NCBI GenBank assembly: GCA_964386795.1
Contig: CAYLUE010000005.1
Coordinates: forward strand, 1 to 48,058
Source of the DNA: TMED108 sp964386795
GTDB lineage: Bacteria; Fidelibacterota; Marinisomatia; Marinisomatales; TCS55
Length of the DNA stretch: 48,058 nucleotides
Direction of reading: 5' to 3'
The position numbers and the translations under genes were made by a program. Below are positions 24,271 through 33,382 of the stretch, in pieces. Each line of letters opens with the position of its first letter. Positions within the stretch are counted from its first letter, which is position 1. The notes under the pieces are model-generated. The model was given only the letters and a program-made list of their open reading frames with translations, ran no database searches and was not told the origin of the DNA.

Positions 24271-26408
24271 TTGAGACCTCGCCTATCTAATAATGGCTGG
24301 ATATTTGGTTCAGAGCCTTTAAAATCAATAAATAATTGAATAGCGCCTTTGCTTCCTCCTTTAGAAAGTAAGGTATTTCTAAAGTGATCACCATTTTCCC
24401 TTTTTAATCCGCCATTAAGTTTAAACCATTCAACTGTATCTGCATCTAAAACCTCGCTCCAGATATATGAATAATAACCAGCTGAATAGCCACCTATAAT
24501 ATGAGAGAAATATGTGCTGCGATACCTAGGTGGAATAATATCAAAAGCAATACCACCATTTTTAAGTGCAGACTGTTCAAATTCGATAATATCGTCAGGG
24601 GTAGGTACTTCATCGGGAGTTAACTGATGCAATGCTTGGTCTAATATTGATGCAGATAGAGATTATGTGGTGGTAAATCCTTGATTATATTTTTGAGCAG
24701 CTAATACTTTAGCTAGTAATTCTTTTGGCATTGGCTTTCCTGTTTCATAATGAACCGCATAATTTTTTAAGACTGATGGCCAAATAGCCCACATCTCATT
24801 GACCTGCGATGGATATTCTACAAAATCTCTAGGAACAGAAGTACCTGCGAAATATGGGTAATTGACATTTGAAAACATACCATGAAGCGCATGACCAAAT
24901 TCATGAAACATAGTAATTACTTCGTCAAATGTTAGCAGCGCAGGTTCTCCTTTAGGTGGTTTAACAACATTTTGATGATTGGCTACAATTGGAAGATTAT
25001 CTTTCAGTTTAGATTGAGATATATAAGCATTCATCCATGCGCCTCCCCGCTTAGATGATCGAGCGTATCCATCATATAAGAATAAAGCTAGGGTTCTGCC
25101 ATCTTCATTGAAAACCTCAAAAACACGAACATCTTCATGGTAGACTGGTAAATCAGAACGTTCTTTAAATGATACTCCAAACAATTGATTTGCAGCGTAA
25201 AATACACCATTTTCAAGAACATTATTCATTTCAAAATAAGGTTTTAATTGTGCGGCATCAAAATTATAGCGCTTTGAACGTACTTTTTCAGTGTAATAGT
25301 CCCAATCCCATGAGGCTAATTGAAAACCTCCATTTTCCATGTCTATCATTTTCTGTAAATCAGTAGCCTCTTTTTTAGCATTAGATAGCGCTTTTGGAGC
25401 TAAGCTACTTAATCGCCGATTAACAGCATCTGGGGTTTGAGCTGTTTGACTTTCTAGGCGATAAGCAGCATGGTTTTTGTATCCCATAAGTTGAGCTTTT
25501 TCAGCTCGAAGCTTGATTACTTTAGATAAAATTTCACGATTATCAAATTCACCCCCGCGACTTCCCCTTGAAAGTGATGCCTTGTGAATCTTTTTCCTTA
25601 ACGACCTATTACTTAGTAAAGCCATTAAAGGTTGACTGCTAGTATTCTTTAAAGCGATAACATATTTTCCTTCAAGCTTACGTGATTTTGCTTCGTTAGC
25701 TGCCGCTTCGATTGCTGCATCTGAAAGCCCATCTAACTTTTGTTTTGAATCAACAATTATGGCTAAAGCGTTTACTTCTTTTAATACATTTTGACTAAAA
25801 TTTGTTTGTAAAACTGCTATTTCACCATTAATTGACTTAAGGTGTTCCTTCTCTTTAGACAATAGCTTCGCACCTGATTGAACAAAATCATTATAATATT
25901 TTTCTATAAGACGTATTCCTTCCGCTTTTAATTCTAGGCTATTTCGATTATTATTGAGAAAACTTATCCGATCAAACAATTTTTTATTTAACAAAATTTT
26001 GTCACTATGGGCAGAAAACTTAGGCGCCATTTCACTTTGTATCTTTTCCATTTCATCGTTTGTATTAGCAGACGTAAGTGCAAAAAAGACTGTGGCGACT
26101 CGATCTAATAATTCTCCAGATTGTTCCATAGCAATAATTGTATTATCAAAAGTAGGATCATCTAGATTATTTGCGATTGATTCTATTTCTCTTATGTGCT
26201 CTTCCATACCTTTATCAAATGCAGGTTTGTAGTGCGCATTTTTTATTTTATCAAATGGAGGATAATGCATATAAAGAGCGCTTTCATTAAAGAAAGGGTT
26301 TTTCATTTTAGTATATAAATCTTTATTTACTTGATCATTTGTGTTATTTGTTGACATAGAGCACCCTAGGATAGTATATAGTAATATATAAGCGTGTAAT
26401 CGATTCAT
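24267..26408 (-). pseudogene. dcp: M3 peptidase (Dcp-like oligopeptidase), interrupted by one in-frame TAA
   Basis: A zinc peptidyl-dipeptidase of family M3, made as a lipoprotein (signal ending TILGCS, lipidated Cys16). The active site is intact in the first piece: HEFGH (His502, His506) and Glu531 in DFVEYPSQ. The frame stops at TAA (24665-24663) after NQGFTTT, exactly where homologues continue with a Glu and then YLSASILD. Reading past TAA in the same frame gives SLSASILDQALHQL and 120 further residues ending at 24267, including GGYSAGYYSYIW, the Tyr/Gly loop needed for catalysis. There is therefore no frameshift, only a nonsense codon. The whole unit would be 713 residues. It is a recent pseudogene, a read-through gene or a sequencing error; nothing else is broken. 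Its end overlaps the dinG stop by three bases, convergently. Confidence 0.8.
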
Positions 26409-26543
26409 TTATATTTCGCCTTTTATGTTTGAATTGCATAAAAAAATTATTACTAAATTTTTTATTTATGCTATATAATAAATTAATTTAATGAGCTTTT
26501 AACACAATTTGTTTATTGTTAATAAAAAGAACTAAATTAACCA
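26409..26543. promoter_or_regulatory. Divergent promoter region between dcp and hutH with an inverted repeat
   Basis: The 135-base gap serves two outward genes. An AT-rich imperfect inverted repeat spans 26436-26471 (left arm GCATAAAAAAATT, right arm AATTTTTTATTTATGC), and a good -10 hexamer TATAAT lies at 26474-26479, reading toward hutH, with only a weak -35 (TTACTA at 26450-26455). The repeat therefore overlaps or adjoins the promoter and could be an operator. Confidence 0.35.
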
Positions 26544-28076
26544 ATGGTAGCACAAATTATTTCAGATAAATTCATTACTTGGCATGAATTAGAGCATCTA
26601 ATTGTTTCACCAAAACCTGTTCGTCTTTCTCAGGCTTCAAAAAAACTGATAAAAAATTCAAACGACACTTTATCAGAAATTATAAAATCAGGAAAAAAGA
26701 TTTACGGTGTGAATACTGGCTTTGGCAAACTAAGCTCAGTATCTATCGATAAAAAAGATATCAAAGAATTACAATTAAATTTAGTTCGCTCACATGCAGC
26801 AGGCGTTGGTAAGCCTTTTGATTCTGGAATTACTAGATTGGTAATGTTTTTAAAATTACTTACCTGGACTAGAGGATTTAGCGGGGTAAGTCCAAAATTA
26901 TCAACCCTTTTACTTAATATGCTTAACCATGATATCTTACCTATAATTCCAAGACAGGGATCTGTTGGTGCATCCGGTGATTTAGCGCCCTTATCTCATC
27001 TAGCCTGCTCTTTGATTGGTGAGGGAGGTGTTCATTTTCAAGATCGAATTATGCCAAGTGTTATTGCTCTTAAAGAAACCAATTTGAATCCAATTGATTT
27101 AGGGGCAAAAGAAGGTCTAAGCTTAATAAATGGCACACAAGTATCTACGGCTATTGCAATCAAAGCGCTACACGAAGCGCAAAAATTGCTTTTTTCAGCT
27201 GATATAATTTCAGCATTAACTGTTGAGGCAAGTCTATCAAGTAGAGATGTATTTAAGCCTGCAATACACAAGCTTAAGAAACACAAAGGACAGATGGTTT
27301 CCGCTACTAACGTATTCAAATTATTAAAGAATAGCGAAATAGTAGCTTCACACAAAAACTGTGATAAGATACAAGACCCTTATTGCGTGAGATGTATTCC
27401 GCACGTTCATGGTGCGAGTTGGGAAATATTTTCTAGCTCAGAAAAAATAGTAAATAATGAAATTAATTCAGTCTCAGATAATCCCTTAATTTTTCCTAAT
27501 GGCGATGTGCACAATTCAGGACATTTCCATGCAGAGCCGATAGCGCAAGCCTTAGACTGTTTATCCATTGCCATGTCAGAAATTGGTGCAATTTCTGAAA
27601 GAAGAGTGCACTATCTTATGAAGGGGGCTGATAGCAACCTTCCCATGTTTGGAGCTGTTAAAAGTGGACTTGAATCAGGATTTATGTTAGCGCATGTTAC
27701 AGCAGCTTCTCTTGCATCGGAAAATAAAACCCTTGCGCACCCATCTAGCGTTGATTCTATATCAACTTCAGCTGGACAAGAAGACATTGTAAGCATGGCT
27801 CCTTGGGCAGGCAGATCATGCTTAAGAATCTTAGATAATGTTCGTACAATTTTAGCAATAGAACTTTTAGTTGCAGCTAACTTTAATCATAGATTTCATT
27901 CTAATTTTAATTCTGGCCATGCATTAAAGCCGTTAATGGCTTTAATGAAAAATTCTAAAGTATTGTCCAAAAAGGATAGAGTTTTTTCTAAAGATATAGA
28001 AACAGTGAGCAATCTAATAAAAACTGACCAGGTTTATTCTGTAGTTAATAAAGTTAATAAAGTAAGTAGAGTATAA
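26544..28076 (+). CDS. hutH: Histidine ammonia-lyase
   Basis: Deaminates histidine to urocanate. The self-made MIO group comes from Ala143-Ser144-Gly145 in GSVGASGDLAPLSHLA. Tyr54 is in YGVNTGFG, and His84 in VRSHAAG matches the residue that marks histidine rather than tyrosine lyases. SAGQEDIVSM near residue 415 carries the conserved Glu. Length (510) is normal. No other hut gene (urocanase, imidazolonepropionase) lies in the window, so histidine breakdown would need genes elsewhere. Its stop overlaps the guaB start by one base (TAATG). Confidence 0.95.
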   Translation: MVAQIISDKFITWHELEHLIVSPKPVRLSQASKKLIKNSNDTLSEIIKSGKKIYGVNTGFGKLSSVSIDKKDIKELQLNLVRSHAAGVGKPFDSGITRLVMFLKLLTWTRGFSGVSPKLSTLLLNMLNHDILPIIPRQGSVGASGDLAPLSHLACSLIGEGGVHFQDRIMPSVIALKETNLNPIDLGAKEGLSLINGTQVSTAIAIKALHEAQKLLFSADIISALTVEASLSSRDVFKPAIHKLKKHKGQMVSATNVFKLLKNSEIVASHKNCDKIQDPYCVRCIPHVHGASWEIFSSSEKIVNNEINSVSDNPLIFPNGDVHNSGHFHAEPIAQALDCLSIAMSEIGAISERRVHYLMKGADSNLPMFGAVKSGLESGFMLAHVTAASLASENKTLAHPSSVDSISTSAGQEDIVSMAPWAGRSCLRILDNVRTILAIELLVAANFNHRFHSNFNSGHALKPLMALMKNSKVLSKKDRVFSKDIETVSNLIKTDQVYSVVNKVNKVSRV

Positions 28077-29548
28077 TGAAAACCAGACCACCATTTAAAC
28101 AAGCCTTAACATTTGATGACGTACTGCTCGTTCCGCAGAAATCAAGTATTTTGCCTAATCAAGTTAAATTGAAAACTAAATTAACTCAGAAGATTGATAT
28201 GAATATTCCACTGCTTTCTGCAGCGATGGATACGGTAACAGAAAGTAGCATGGCCCTAGCATTAGCTAGAGAAGGTGGTATTGGGATAATTCATAAGAAT
28301 TTATCAATTGATGATCAGGCATTGATGGTTGACCGTGTTAAGCGCTATGAAAGTGGAATGATTGTGAACCCAATAACCCTATCTAGCGATAAAACAATTA
28401 AGGATGCAAAAGATGTAATGTCGATGTATAAAATCAGCGGATTACCAGTTGTGGAAAACGAAAAACTAATTGGCATTATTACTAATAGAGATATTCGTTT
28501 TGAAACCGATGAGTCTCTTCCTGTAACTGATCGCATGACCACCGAAAAACTAGTAACCGTTCAACAGGGCACAACACTTGAACAAGCAAAAAAAGTTTTG
28601 CAAGAGCATCGAATAGAAAAATTACTTGTTGTTGATAAAGAAGGCAGTCTTGCTGGTCTAATTACCGTTAAAGATATTCAAAAGAAAGAAGATTTCCCTA
28701 ACGCATGTAAAGATAAAAGTGGAAGACTTAGGGTGGGCGCCGCTTTAAGCGTTACGGCAGATTTTTTGGAAAGAGCTCAAGAATTATACTCTAAGGAAGT
28801 AGATGTAATTGTGGTAGATACAGCCCACGGTCACTCTGCTGGAGTGTTACAACAAATAAAAAAAATAAAAAAATCCATGCCAGGTATTCAGATAATCGGT
28901 GGAAACGTTGCAACTGCTGATGGGGCAAAAGCATTAATTGATAGTGGCGCTGATTGTGTTAAAGTTGGAATTGGTGCCGGCGCAAGCTGCACAACCAGAA
29001 TTGTAGCAGGAATTGGTGTTCCACAGTTAACCGCAGTCATGGATTGTGTTGATGAAGCGATAAAGAGCAATATTCCTATAATTGCTGATGGCGGGATTAG
29101 ATATAGTGGAGATATTGCAAAAGCTATAGCCGCTGGCGCTAATACAGTTATGCTTGGAAGTATTCTTGCGGGCATGGATGAAAGCCCAGGTGAATTCATC
29201 CTGTTTGAAGGTCGTCAATATAAATCATATAGAGGAATGGGTTCATTGGGTGCTATGCAGGATGGAGATGGTGCTCGATATTTTCAAAATGATACCGAAC
29301 ATAAAAAGCTTGTACCCGAAGGCATTGAAGGGATAGTTCCATACAGAGGCAGCGTAAAAAATACCATTCATCAGTTAATGGGAGGACTAAGATCTTCCAT
29401 GGGTTATTGCGGAGGTGAAAATATTGTAGATTTTCAGAAAAAAGCTGAATTTATTCAATCAACACAGGCGGGAGTCAGAGAAAGCCATCCCCATGAAGTT
29501 AAAATAACCAAAGAGGCTCCTAACTATCAGATTTCAGATACTAAATAG
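28076..29548 (+). CDS. guaB: Inosine-5'-monophosphate dehydrogenase
   Basis: Rate-setting enzyme of guanine nucleotide synthesis (IMP to XMP). The 490-residue chain has the N-terminal barrel start LTFDDVLLVP, two CBS domains (about residues 95-205), the IMP loop GIGAGASCTT with catalytic Cys305, the flap region ARYF, and the C-terminal GGLRSSMGYCG. The start codon overlaps hutH's stop by one base. Its tail is two bases from the convergent rpsT. Confidence 0.97.
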   Translation: MKTRPPFKQALTFDDVLLVPQKSSILPNQVKLKTKLTQKIDMNIPLLSAAMDTVTESSMALALAREGGIGIIHKNLSIDDQALMVDRVKRYESGMIVNPITLSSDKTIKDAKDVMSMYKISGLPVVENEKLIGIITNRDIRFETDESLPVTDRMTTEKLVTVQQGTTLEQAKKVLQEHRIEKLLVVDKEGSLAGLITVKDIQKKEDFPNACKDKSGRLRVGAALSVTADFLERAQELYSKEVDVIVVDTAHGHSAGVLQQIKKIKKSMPGIQIIGGNVATADGAKALIDSGADCVKVGIGAGASCTTRIVAGIGVPQLTAVMDCVDEAIKSNIPIIADGGIRYSGDIAKAIAAGANTVMLGSILAGMDESPGEFILFEGRQYKSYRGMGSLGAMQDGDGARYFQNDTEHKKLVPEGIEGIVPYRGSVKNTIHQLMGGLRSSMGYCGGENIVDFQKKAEFIQSTQAGVRESHPHEVKITKEAPNYQISDTK

Positions 29549-29558
29549 TTTTATTTAG
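29541..29558. terminator. Small AT hairpin across the guaB/rpsT convergent ends
   Basis: CTAAATA at 29541-29547 and TATTTAG at 29552-29558 form a perfect 7-base stem with a 4-base loop, covering both stop codons. There is no G/C-rich stem or following T-run, so it may be only a weak, bidirectional terminator. Confidence 0.25.
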
Positions 29559-29808
29559 AAAGGGAATTTAAGTGGCGTGTAATTTGAGATTTTCTTCTTG
29601 CGGCAGTATTCTTTTTTAAATGACCCTTACTGACCATTTTATCGATTACGCTCACTGCATTCTTATAAGGCATTTCTGCCTTTGAAAAATCATCTGATAG
29701 CAAAACTTTTTTAATAGCTGTCCTCATATCTGAAAACTTAGCACTATTACTTGCAGCGCGTTTTTTATCTTGACGCTCTCTTTTAATCTGCTGAGGATGT
29801 CTATCCAT
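29551..29808 (-). CDS. rpsT: Small ribosomal subunit protein bS20
   Basis: An 85-residue, highly basic protein that binds 16S rRNA in the small subunit. The start RHPQQIKRERQDKKR and end HLKKNTAARRKSQITRHL follow the bS20 pattern. Its N-terminal Lys/Arg-rich helix and C-terminal helix match the family. It is monocistronic here, on the opposite strand from guaB and divergent from the CRP-like regulator gene. Confidence 0.96.
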   Translation of the reverse strand: MDRHPQQIKRERQDKKRAASNSAKFSDMRTAIKKVLLSDDFSKAEMPYKNAVSVIDKMVSKGHLKKNTAARRKSQITRHLNSLSK

Positions 29809-30003
29809 CGTATTCCTTTAAATATTATAAAATTAACACGCGAAATTATCTTATATTTAGGCATAAGACAAAAAGAAAATATATATTAATTTTTATTTAA
29901 ATCTGATGAGTGTTGTGATAATCATCACAGAAACATTCATAGATAATTAATAAATTTCCTCATTTAGGCTGTTCAATTATTTATATTTATAGTATTTTCT
30001 ACT
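29809..30003. promoter_or_regulatory. Divergent intergenic region between rpsT and the CRP-like regulator
   Basis: This 195-base AT-rich gap serves rpsT to the left and the regulator operon to the right. Apart from the CRP-type palindrome at 29914-29929, there is a TATAGT at 29988-29993 that could be a -10 for the regulator, with no clear -35. No small gene or RNA was seen. Confidence 0.5.
29914..29929. promoter_or_regulatory. CRP-type operator, TGTGA-N6-TCACA
   Basis: TGTGATAATCATCACA is a perfect palindromic match to the CRP consensus TGTGA-N6-TCACA. It lies 74 bases before the ATG of a CRP-like regulator whose recognition helix has the CRP residues that read this sequence, so autoregulation is likely. 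rpsT on the other side could also be affected. Confidence 0.8.
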
Positions 30004-30684
30004 ATGAGTACAGCTCAACATCTTAGAAATGTTCCAATCTTTTCAGATTTAAAAGATACCGACTTAAACATTATTTCTGATAAAATGGTTTCACGCACCT
30101 ATGAAAAAGGGCAAATGATACTACTAGAAGAAAGTCAGGGTGAAACATTTTTTATTATTATAAGTGGAGCAGTTAAAGTTACTCGCCTAAGCGATGATGG
30201 TAGAGAAGTTATTTTAGCAATGCTTGGGGAAAGTGATTTTTTTGGTGAAATGTCATTACTCGATGGGGAAGGTAGATCTGCAAACATAGTTGCTAATGAA
30301 GATGCTGAAGTATTAACTCTTTCGCGTAGTGACTTTTTAGATTGTTTAGAAACATATCCAAAAATTGCAATTGCTCTTTTAGAAGAACTAGCTATACGCT
30401 TAAGAAAAAGTGATCAGCATATTGAAAGCTTGTCATTGAGTGATTCTGAGCACCGAATTGCTATTACGCTAATAAGATTTGCTCAAGAGCTTGGAACGAT
30501 TAAACAAGGTGATGTAAGAATTAAGAACCTACCTTTCCAGCAGGATATTGCAAATATGGCTGGAACATCAAGGGAGACCGTATCTCGCACCCTCAAACTT
30601 TTAGAAGAAAAAAATCTTGTTCAAAAAGACGGAAAAGACCTTATTATTTATAAATTTGACGAATTCCGTCAACTTTTTTCCTAA
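30004..30684 (+). CDS. Crp/Fnr-family transcriptional regulator, CRP-like
   Basis: A 226-residue DNA-binding regulator. The N-terminal cyclic-nucleotide domain has FGEMSLLDG and RSA (Phe80-Glu82 and Arg91-Ser92), matching the phosphate-binding FGE...RSA of E. coli CRP. The C-terminal winged helix contains QQDIANMAGTSRETVSRTL (179-197). Arg190, Glu191 and Arg195 are equivalent to the residues by which CRP reads TGTGA. There are no Fnr-type cysteines, so it is unlikely to sense oxygen. A perfect TGTGA-N6-TCACA lies upstream. It is followed after 17 bases by meaB and seven more genes in the same direction and probably heads their operon. Confidence 0.92.
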   Translation: MSTAQHLRNVPIFSDLKDTDLNIISDKMVSRTYEKGQMILLEESQGETFFIIISGAVKVTRLSDDGREVILAMLGESDFFGEMSLLDGEGRSANIVANEDAEVLTLSRSDFLDCLETYPKIAIALLEELAIRLRKSDQHIESLSLSDSEHRIAITLIRFAQELGTIKQGDVRIKNLPFQQDIANMAGTSRETVSRTLKLLEEKNLVQKDGKDLIIYKFDEFRQLFS

Positions 30685-30701
30685 TCAGTTAAACCTAATC
30701 A

Positions 30702-31655
30702 ATGGCTAAACATACCTTGAATGATGTTTTTGACCTCATTTTAAACAATGATCACCGTACTATTTCTAAAGTTATTTCTCAGATAGAATTTGATTTAGAT
30801 ATAAATAATGAATTGCACAATAAACTATATCCGCATACTAAAAATTGTATTAAAATAGGTATTACAGGCCCACCTGGCGCTGGAAAAAGCACATTAACAG
30901 ACAAATTAATAGATAAATATCTTAGCGATAATAAAAGCGTTGGCGTTATAGCCGTAGATCCATCAAGTCCATTTTCTGGGGGTGCTTTACTTGGAGATAG
31001 GGTAAGAATGAATAATTACTTATGGAATGAAAATGTATTTATTAGAAGCATGGGTTCTCAAGGAAACTTAGGCGGTCTAAATAATAAATCCCAAGATGCA
31101 GCTGATATCTTAGCTGCCAGCGGTAAAGATATTGTTATTTATGAAACCGTTGGTGTGGGTCAAGGAGAGCATGATATATCCAAAGCTGCAGATTTGACAA
31201 TAGTCATACTAGTCCCAGAATCTGGAGATGATGTTCAATTGATGAAAGCTGGATTGATTGAGATTGCCGATTTATTCGTTGTAAATAAATCTGATAGGGA
31301 TGGATCTGATCGATTAGTACAGTCTATTAATAATGTACTGCAAATTTTTAAAAATAAAGATAAACATGAACCTCCTGTATTTAAAACATCCGCTGATAGA
31401 GGAGAGGGTATTCAGAGCTTATACAAAGGAATTAATAATTTATTAAATGATAGAGATCGTACAGGTTTATTAAAGCAGAAAAAAATTGAAAGATATAAAG
31501 ATAGAGTCCTGAATTTAGTACAGAATACTTTGATTAATAATTTTTGGACAAACAGTAAGATAGATAAGCTCGAATCAATGATTAGCAAACTTCAAACTTC
31601 TGAAACTGCTCCTTACGAAACTGCAAAATCAATATTAAAAAGCAATCATGAATGA
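30702..31655 (+). CDS. meaB: MeaB/ArgK-type P-loop GTPase (methylmalonyl-CoA mutase chaperone)
   Basis: A 317-residue G3E-family GTPase that loads and protects the B12 cofactor of methylmalonyl-CoA mutase. It shows Walker A GPPGAGKST (residues 56-64), VIAVDPSSPFSGGALLGDRVRM, the switch region YETVGVGQGEHD, and the GTP-specificity motif NKSD. C-terminal helices allow dimerisation. It is the second gene of the operon after the CRP-like regulator; the mutase itself is not in the window. It overlaps tatC by eight bases. Confidence 0.93.
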   Translation: MAKHTLNDVFDLILNNDHRTISKVISQIEFDLDINNELHNKLYPHTKNCIKIGITGPPGAGKSTLTDKLIDKYLSDNKSVGVIAVDPSSPFSGGALLGDRVRMNNYLWNENVFIRSMGSQGNLGGLNNKSQDAADILAASGKDIVIYETVGVGQGEHDISKAADLTIVILVPESGDDVQLMKAGLIEIADLFVVNKSDRDGSDRLVQSINNVLQIFKNKDKHEPPVFKTSADRGEGIQSLYKGINNLLNDRDRTGLLKQKKIERYKDRVLNLVQNTLINNFWTNSKIDKLESMISKLQTSETAPYETAKSILKSNHE

Positions 31656-32376
31656 TAATAAAGATTCAATGCCATTCTTAGACCACCTTGAAGAGCTAAG
31701 ATGGAGGTTGATCAAATCTATTTTATCTATTCTTATAGGTGCGGCTGTATCCTTTTATTTTATTGATATCATTATAGAATTTTTAATTAAACCTACCGAA
31801 GGCTTAAAAAATGCTATGGATCTTCAAGTCTTAAAAGTACAAGGAATGTTTATGATAAAATGGGGAATAGCATTACTTGGGGGTGTTGTTGTTTCCGTTC
31901 CTGTTTTAACATATCAACTTTGGAAGTTTATTGCGCCTGGACTTTATATTGATGAAAAAAAATATATAATCCCCTTAATTCTTTTTACTTTTCTATCCTT
32001 CATTTCTGGGCTGGTTTTCGCTTACATGATCGTAATCCCATTTTCATTGAGTTTTTTTACTTCAGTGGGACTAGAAGGAATAGAAAACAACTTTTCTATT
32101 AATTATTATTTTAATTTTATTACGTGGCTTATGCTGGGTAGCGGTTTAATATTTGAACTTCCAGTTGTTGTTTTTATCTTATCCATCATTGGGTTGCTGA
32201 CACCTGCTTTTATGAGACACTATAGAAGATATGCTATAGTATTGATATTGGTAATCAGCGCTTTTATTACACCACCTGACCCTGTAAGCCTTGTTCTTAT
32301 GTCTATTCCTCTGCTATTGCTTTACGAGATTAGCATTGGCGTTAGTTGGCTAGTAAACAGAAAAAAACATACTTAA
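31648..32376 (+). CDS. tatC: Sec-independent translocase subunit TatC
   Basis: The receptor subunit of the twin-arginine export system. The 242 residues include six membrane spans. The N-terminal MPFLDHLEELRWR is the TatC signature that binds the twin-arginine signal, and a conserved-looking PTEG loop (about 51-54) and FELPVVVFIL follow. The start overlaps the end of meaB by eight bases. TatA/TatB are not in this window. Confidence 0.95.
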   Translation: MNDNKDSMPFLDHLEELRWRLIKSILSILIGAAVSFYFIDIIIEFLIKPTEGLKNAMDLQVLKVQGMFMIKWGIALLGGVVVSVPVLTYQLWKFIAPGLYIDEKKYIIPLILFTFLSFISGLVFAYMIVIPFSLSFFTSVGLEGIENNFSINYYFNFITWLMLGSGLIFELPVVVFILSIIGLLTPAFMRHYRRYAIVLILVISAFITPPDPVSLVLMSIPLLLLYEISIGVSWLVNRKKHT

Positions 32377-32385
32377 TTTCTTTAC

Positions 32386-33375
32386 ATGAAAAGTGATATA
32401 AAAACACTTAAGCGTATCACCAAACCAATTTTTGATGATATAAAATTATTTGAAGAAGAATTCAAGAACGCTCTTCATTCTGAAGTGCGATTAATTAATA
32501 TGATTGGTAAATACATCATTCACCATAAAGGAAAACATATACGTCCAATTCTAACAATTCTTTCTTCAAGAGTTTGCGGTCAACCAACTCTTAACAGTTA
32601 TCGTGCAGCCGCAATGATAGAGCTCTTACATCTTGCTACTCTTATTCATGATGATGTTGTAGATGAAGCTGATAAACGCAGAGGGTTTCCATCTATTAAT
32701 CAAGTTTGGAAAAATAAAATTGCAGTATTAATGGGTGATTTTATCCTAAGTAAAACCCTAATTAATATGGTTGGGTTAAAAGATTTTGCCGCATTGCAAT
32801 TAATTGCAGATACAGCTGAAAAATTAGCTGCAGGAGAAATACTTCAAATTGAAAAATCCCTTACTCGATCAATGACGGAGGAGGTTTATTATGATATGAT
32901 TTATCAAAAAACAGCATCACTTATTTCTACCTGCTGTGAGCTTGGCGCTATTACATCAACAGGTAAAGATAAAGATAGGCTCGCAATGATAAATTATGGA
33001 ACAAAATTAGGGATGGCATTTCAAGTAAAGGATGATTTATTTGATATTTTAGGTAATGAAAAATCTACTGGTAAAAAAATTGGTGCAGATGTAAAAAGAA
33101 ATATTATTACGCTTCCATTGATCTATGCATATAAAAAAATATCAAAAACTGAGCATAGGCAGGTTAAAAAGATACTAGCTCTAAAGAAAAAAAGCCGTAC
33201 TAATCTCAATGATTTAAAAGAAATAATTGATAGGGTTGGTGGATTTAACTATGCTAAGGAAAAAATATCAGAATTTAACAATCAAGCAATCGATGCCTTA
33301 TCACCCTACCCGGACTCACCATATAAAAAATCTATGGTTGATCTAATTAGTTTTAACGCACAGCGTAAAGGCTAG
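32386..33375 (+). CDS. ispB: Long-chain polyprenyl diphosphate synthase
   Basis: Builds the isoprenoid tail of quinones or the lipid carrier from isopentenyl diphosphate units. The first aspartate motif is LIHDDVVDEADKRRG (Asp89, Asp90, Asp93), the second DDLFD. The fifth residue before the first motif is a small Ala84, as in enzymes that make long chains (octaprenyl or heptaprenyl). 329 residues is normal for the all-trans family. It uses the product of the MEP pathway that includes IspG at 9353. Spacing of nine bases after tatC and seven before the next gene. Confidence 0.93.
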   Translation: MKSDIKTLKRITKPIFDDIKLFEEEFKNALHSEVRLINMIGKYIIHHKGKHIRPILTILSSRVCGQPTLNSYRAAAMIELLHLATLIHDDVVDEADKRRGFPSINQVWKNKIAVLMGDFILSKTLINMVGLKDFAALQLIADTAEKLAAGEILQIEKSLTRSMTEEVYYDMIYQKTASLISTCCELGAITSTGKDKDRLAMINYGTKLGMAFQVKDDLFDILGNEKSTGKKIGADVKRNIITLPLIYAYKKISKTEHRQVKKILALKKKSRTNLNDLKEIIDRVGGFNYAKEKISEFNNQAIDALSPYPDSPYKKSMVDLISFNAQRKG

Positions 33376-33382
33376 ACGCCAA

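Noticed and set aside
24633..24680. Frameshift between the two M3 peptidase pieces
   Set aside because: Both pieces are in the same frame, 33 bases from the TAA to the next listed start, so a single stop codon explains the break.
29541..29558. Strong rho-independent terminator between guaB and rpsT
   Set aside because: The hairpin is only A/T pairs plus two G/C pairs and lacks a T-run, so it is kept only as a low-confidence feature.
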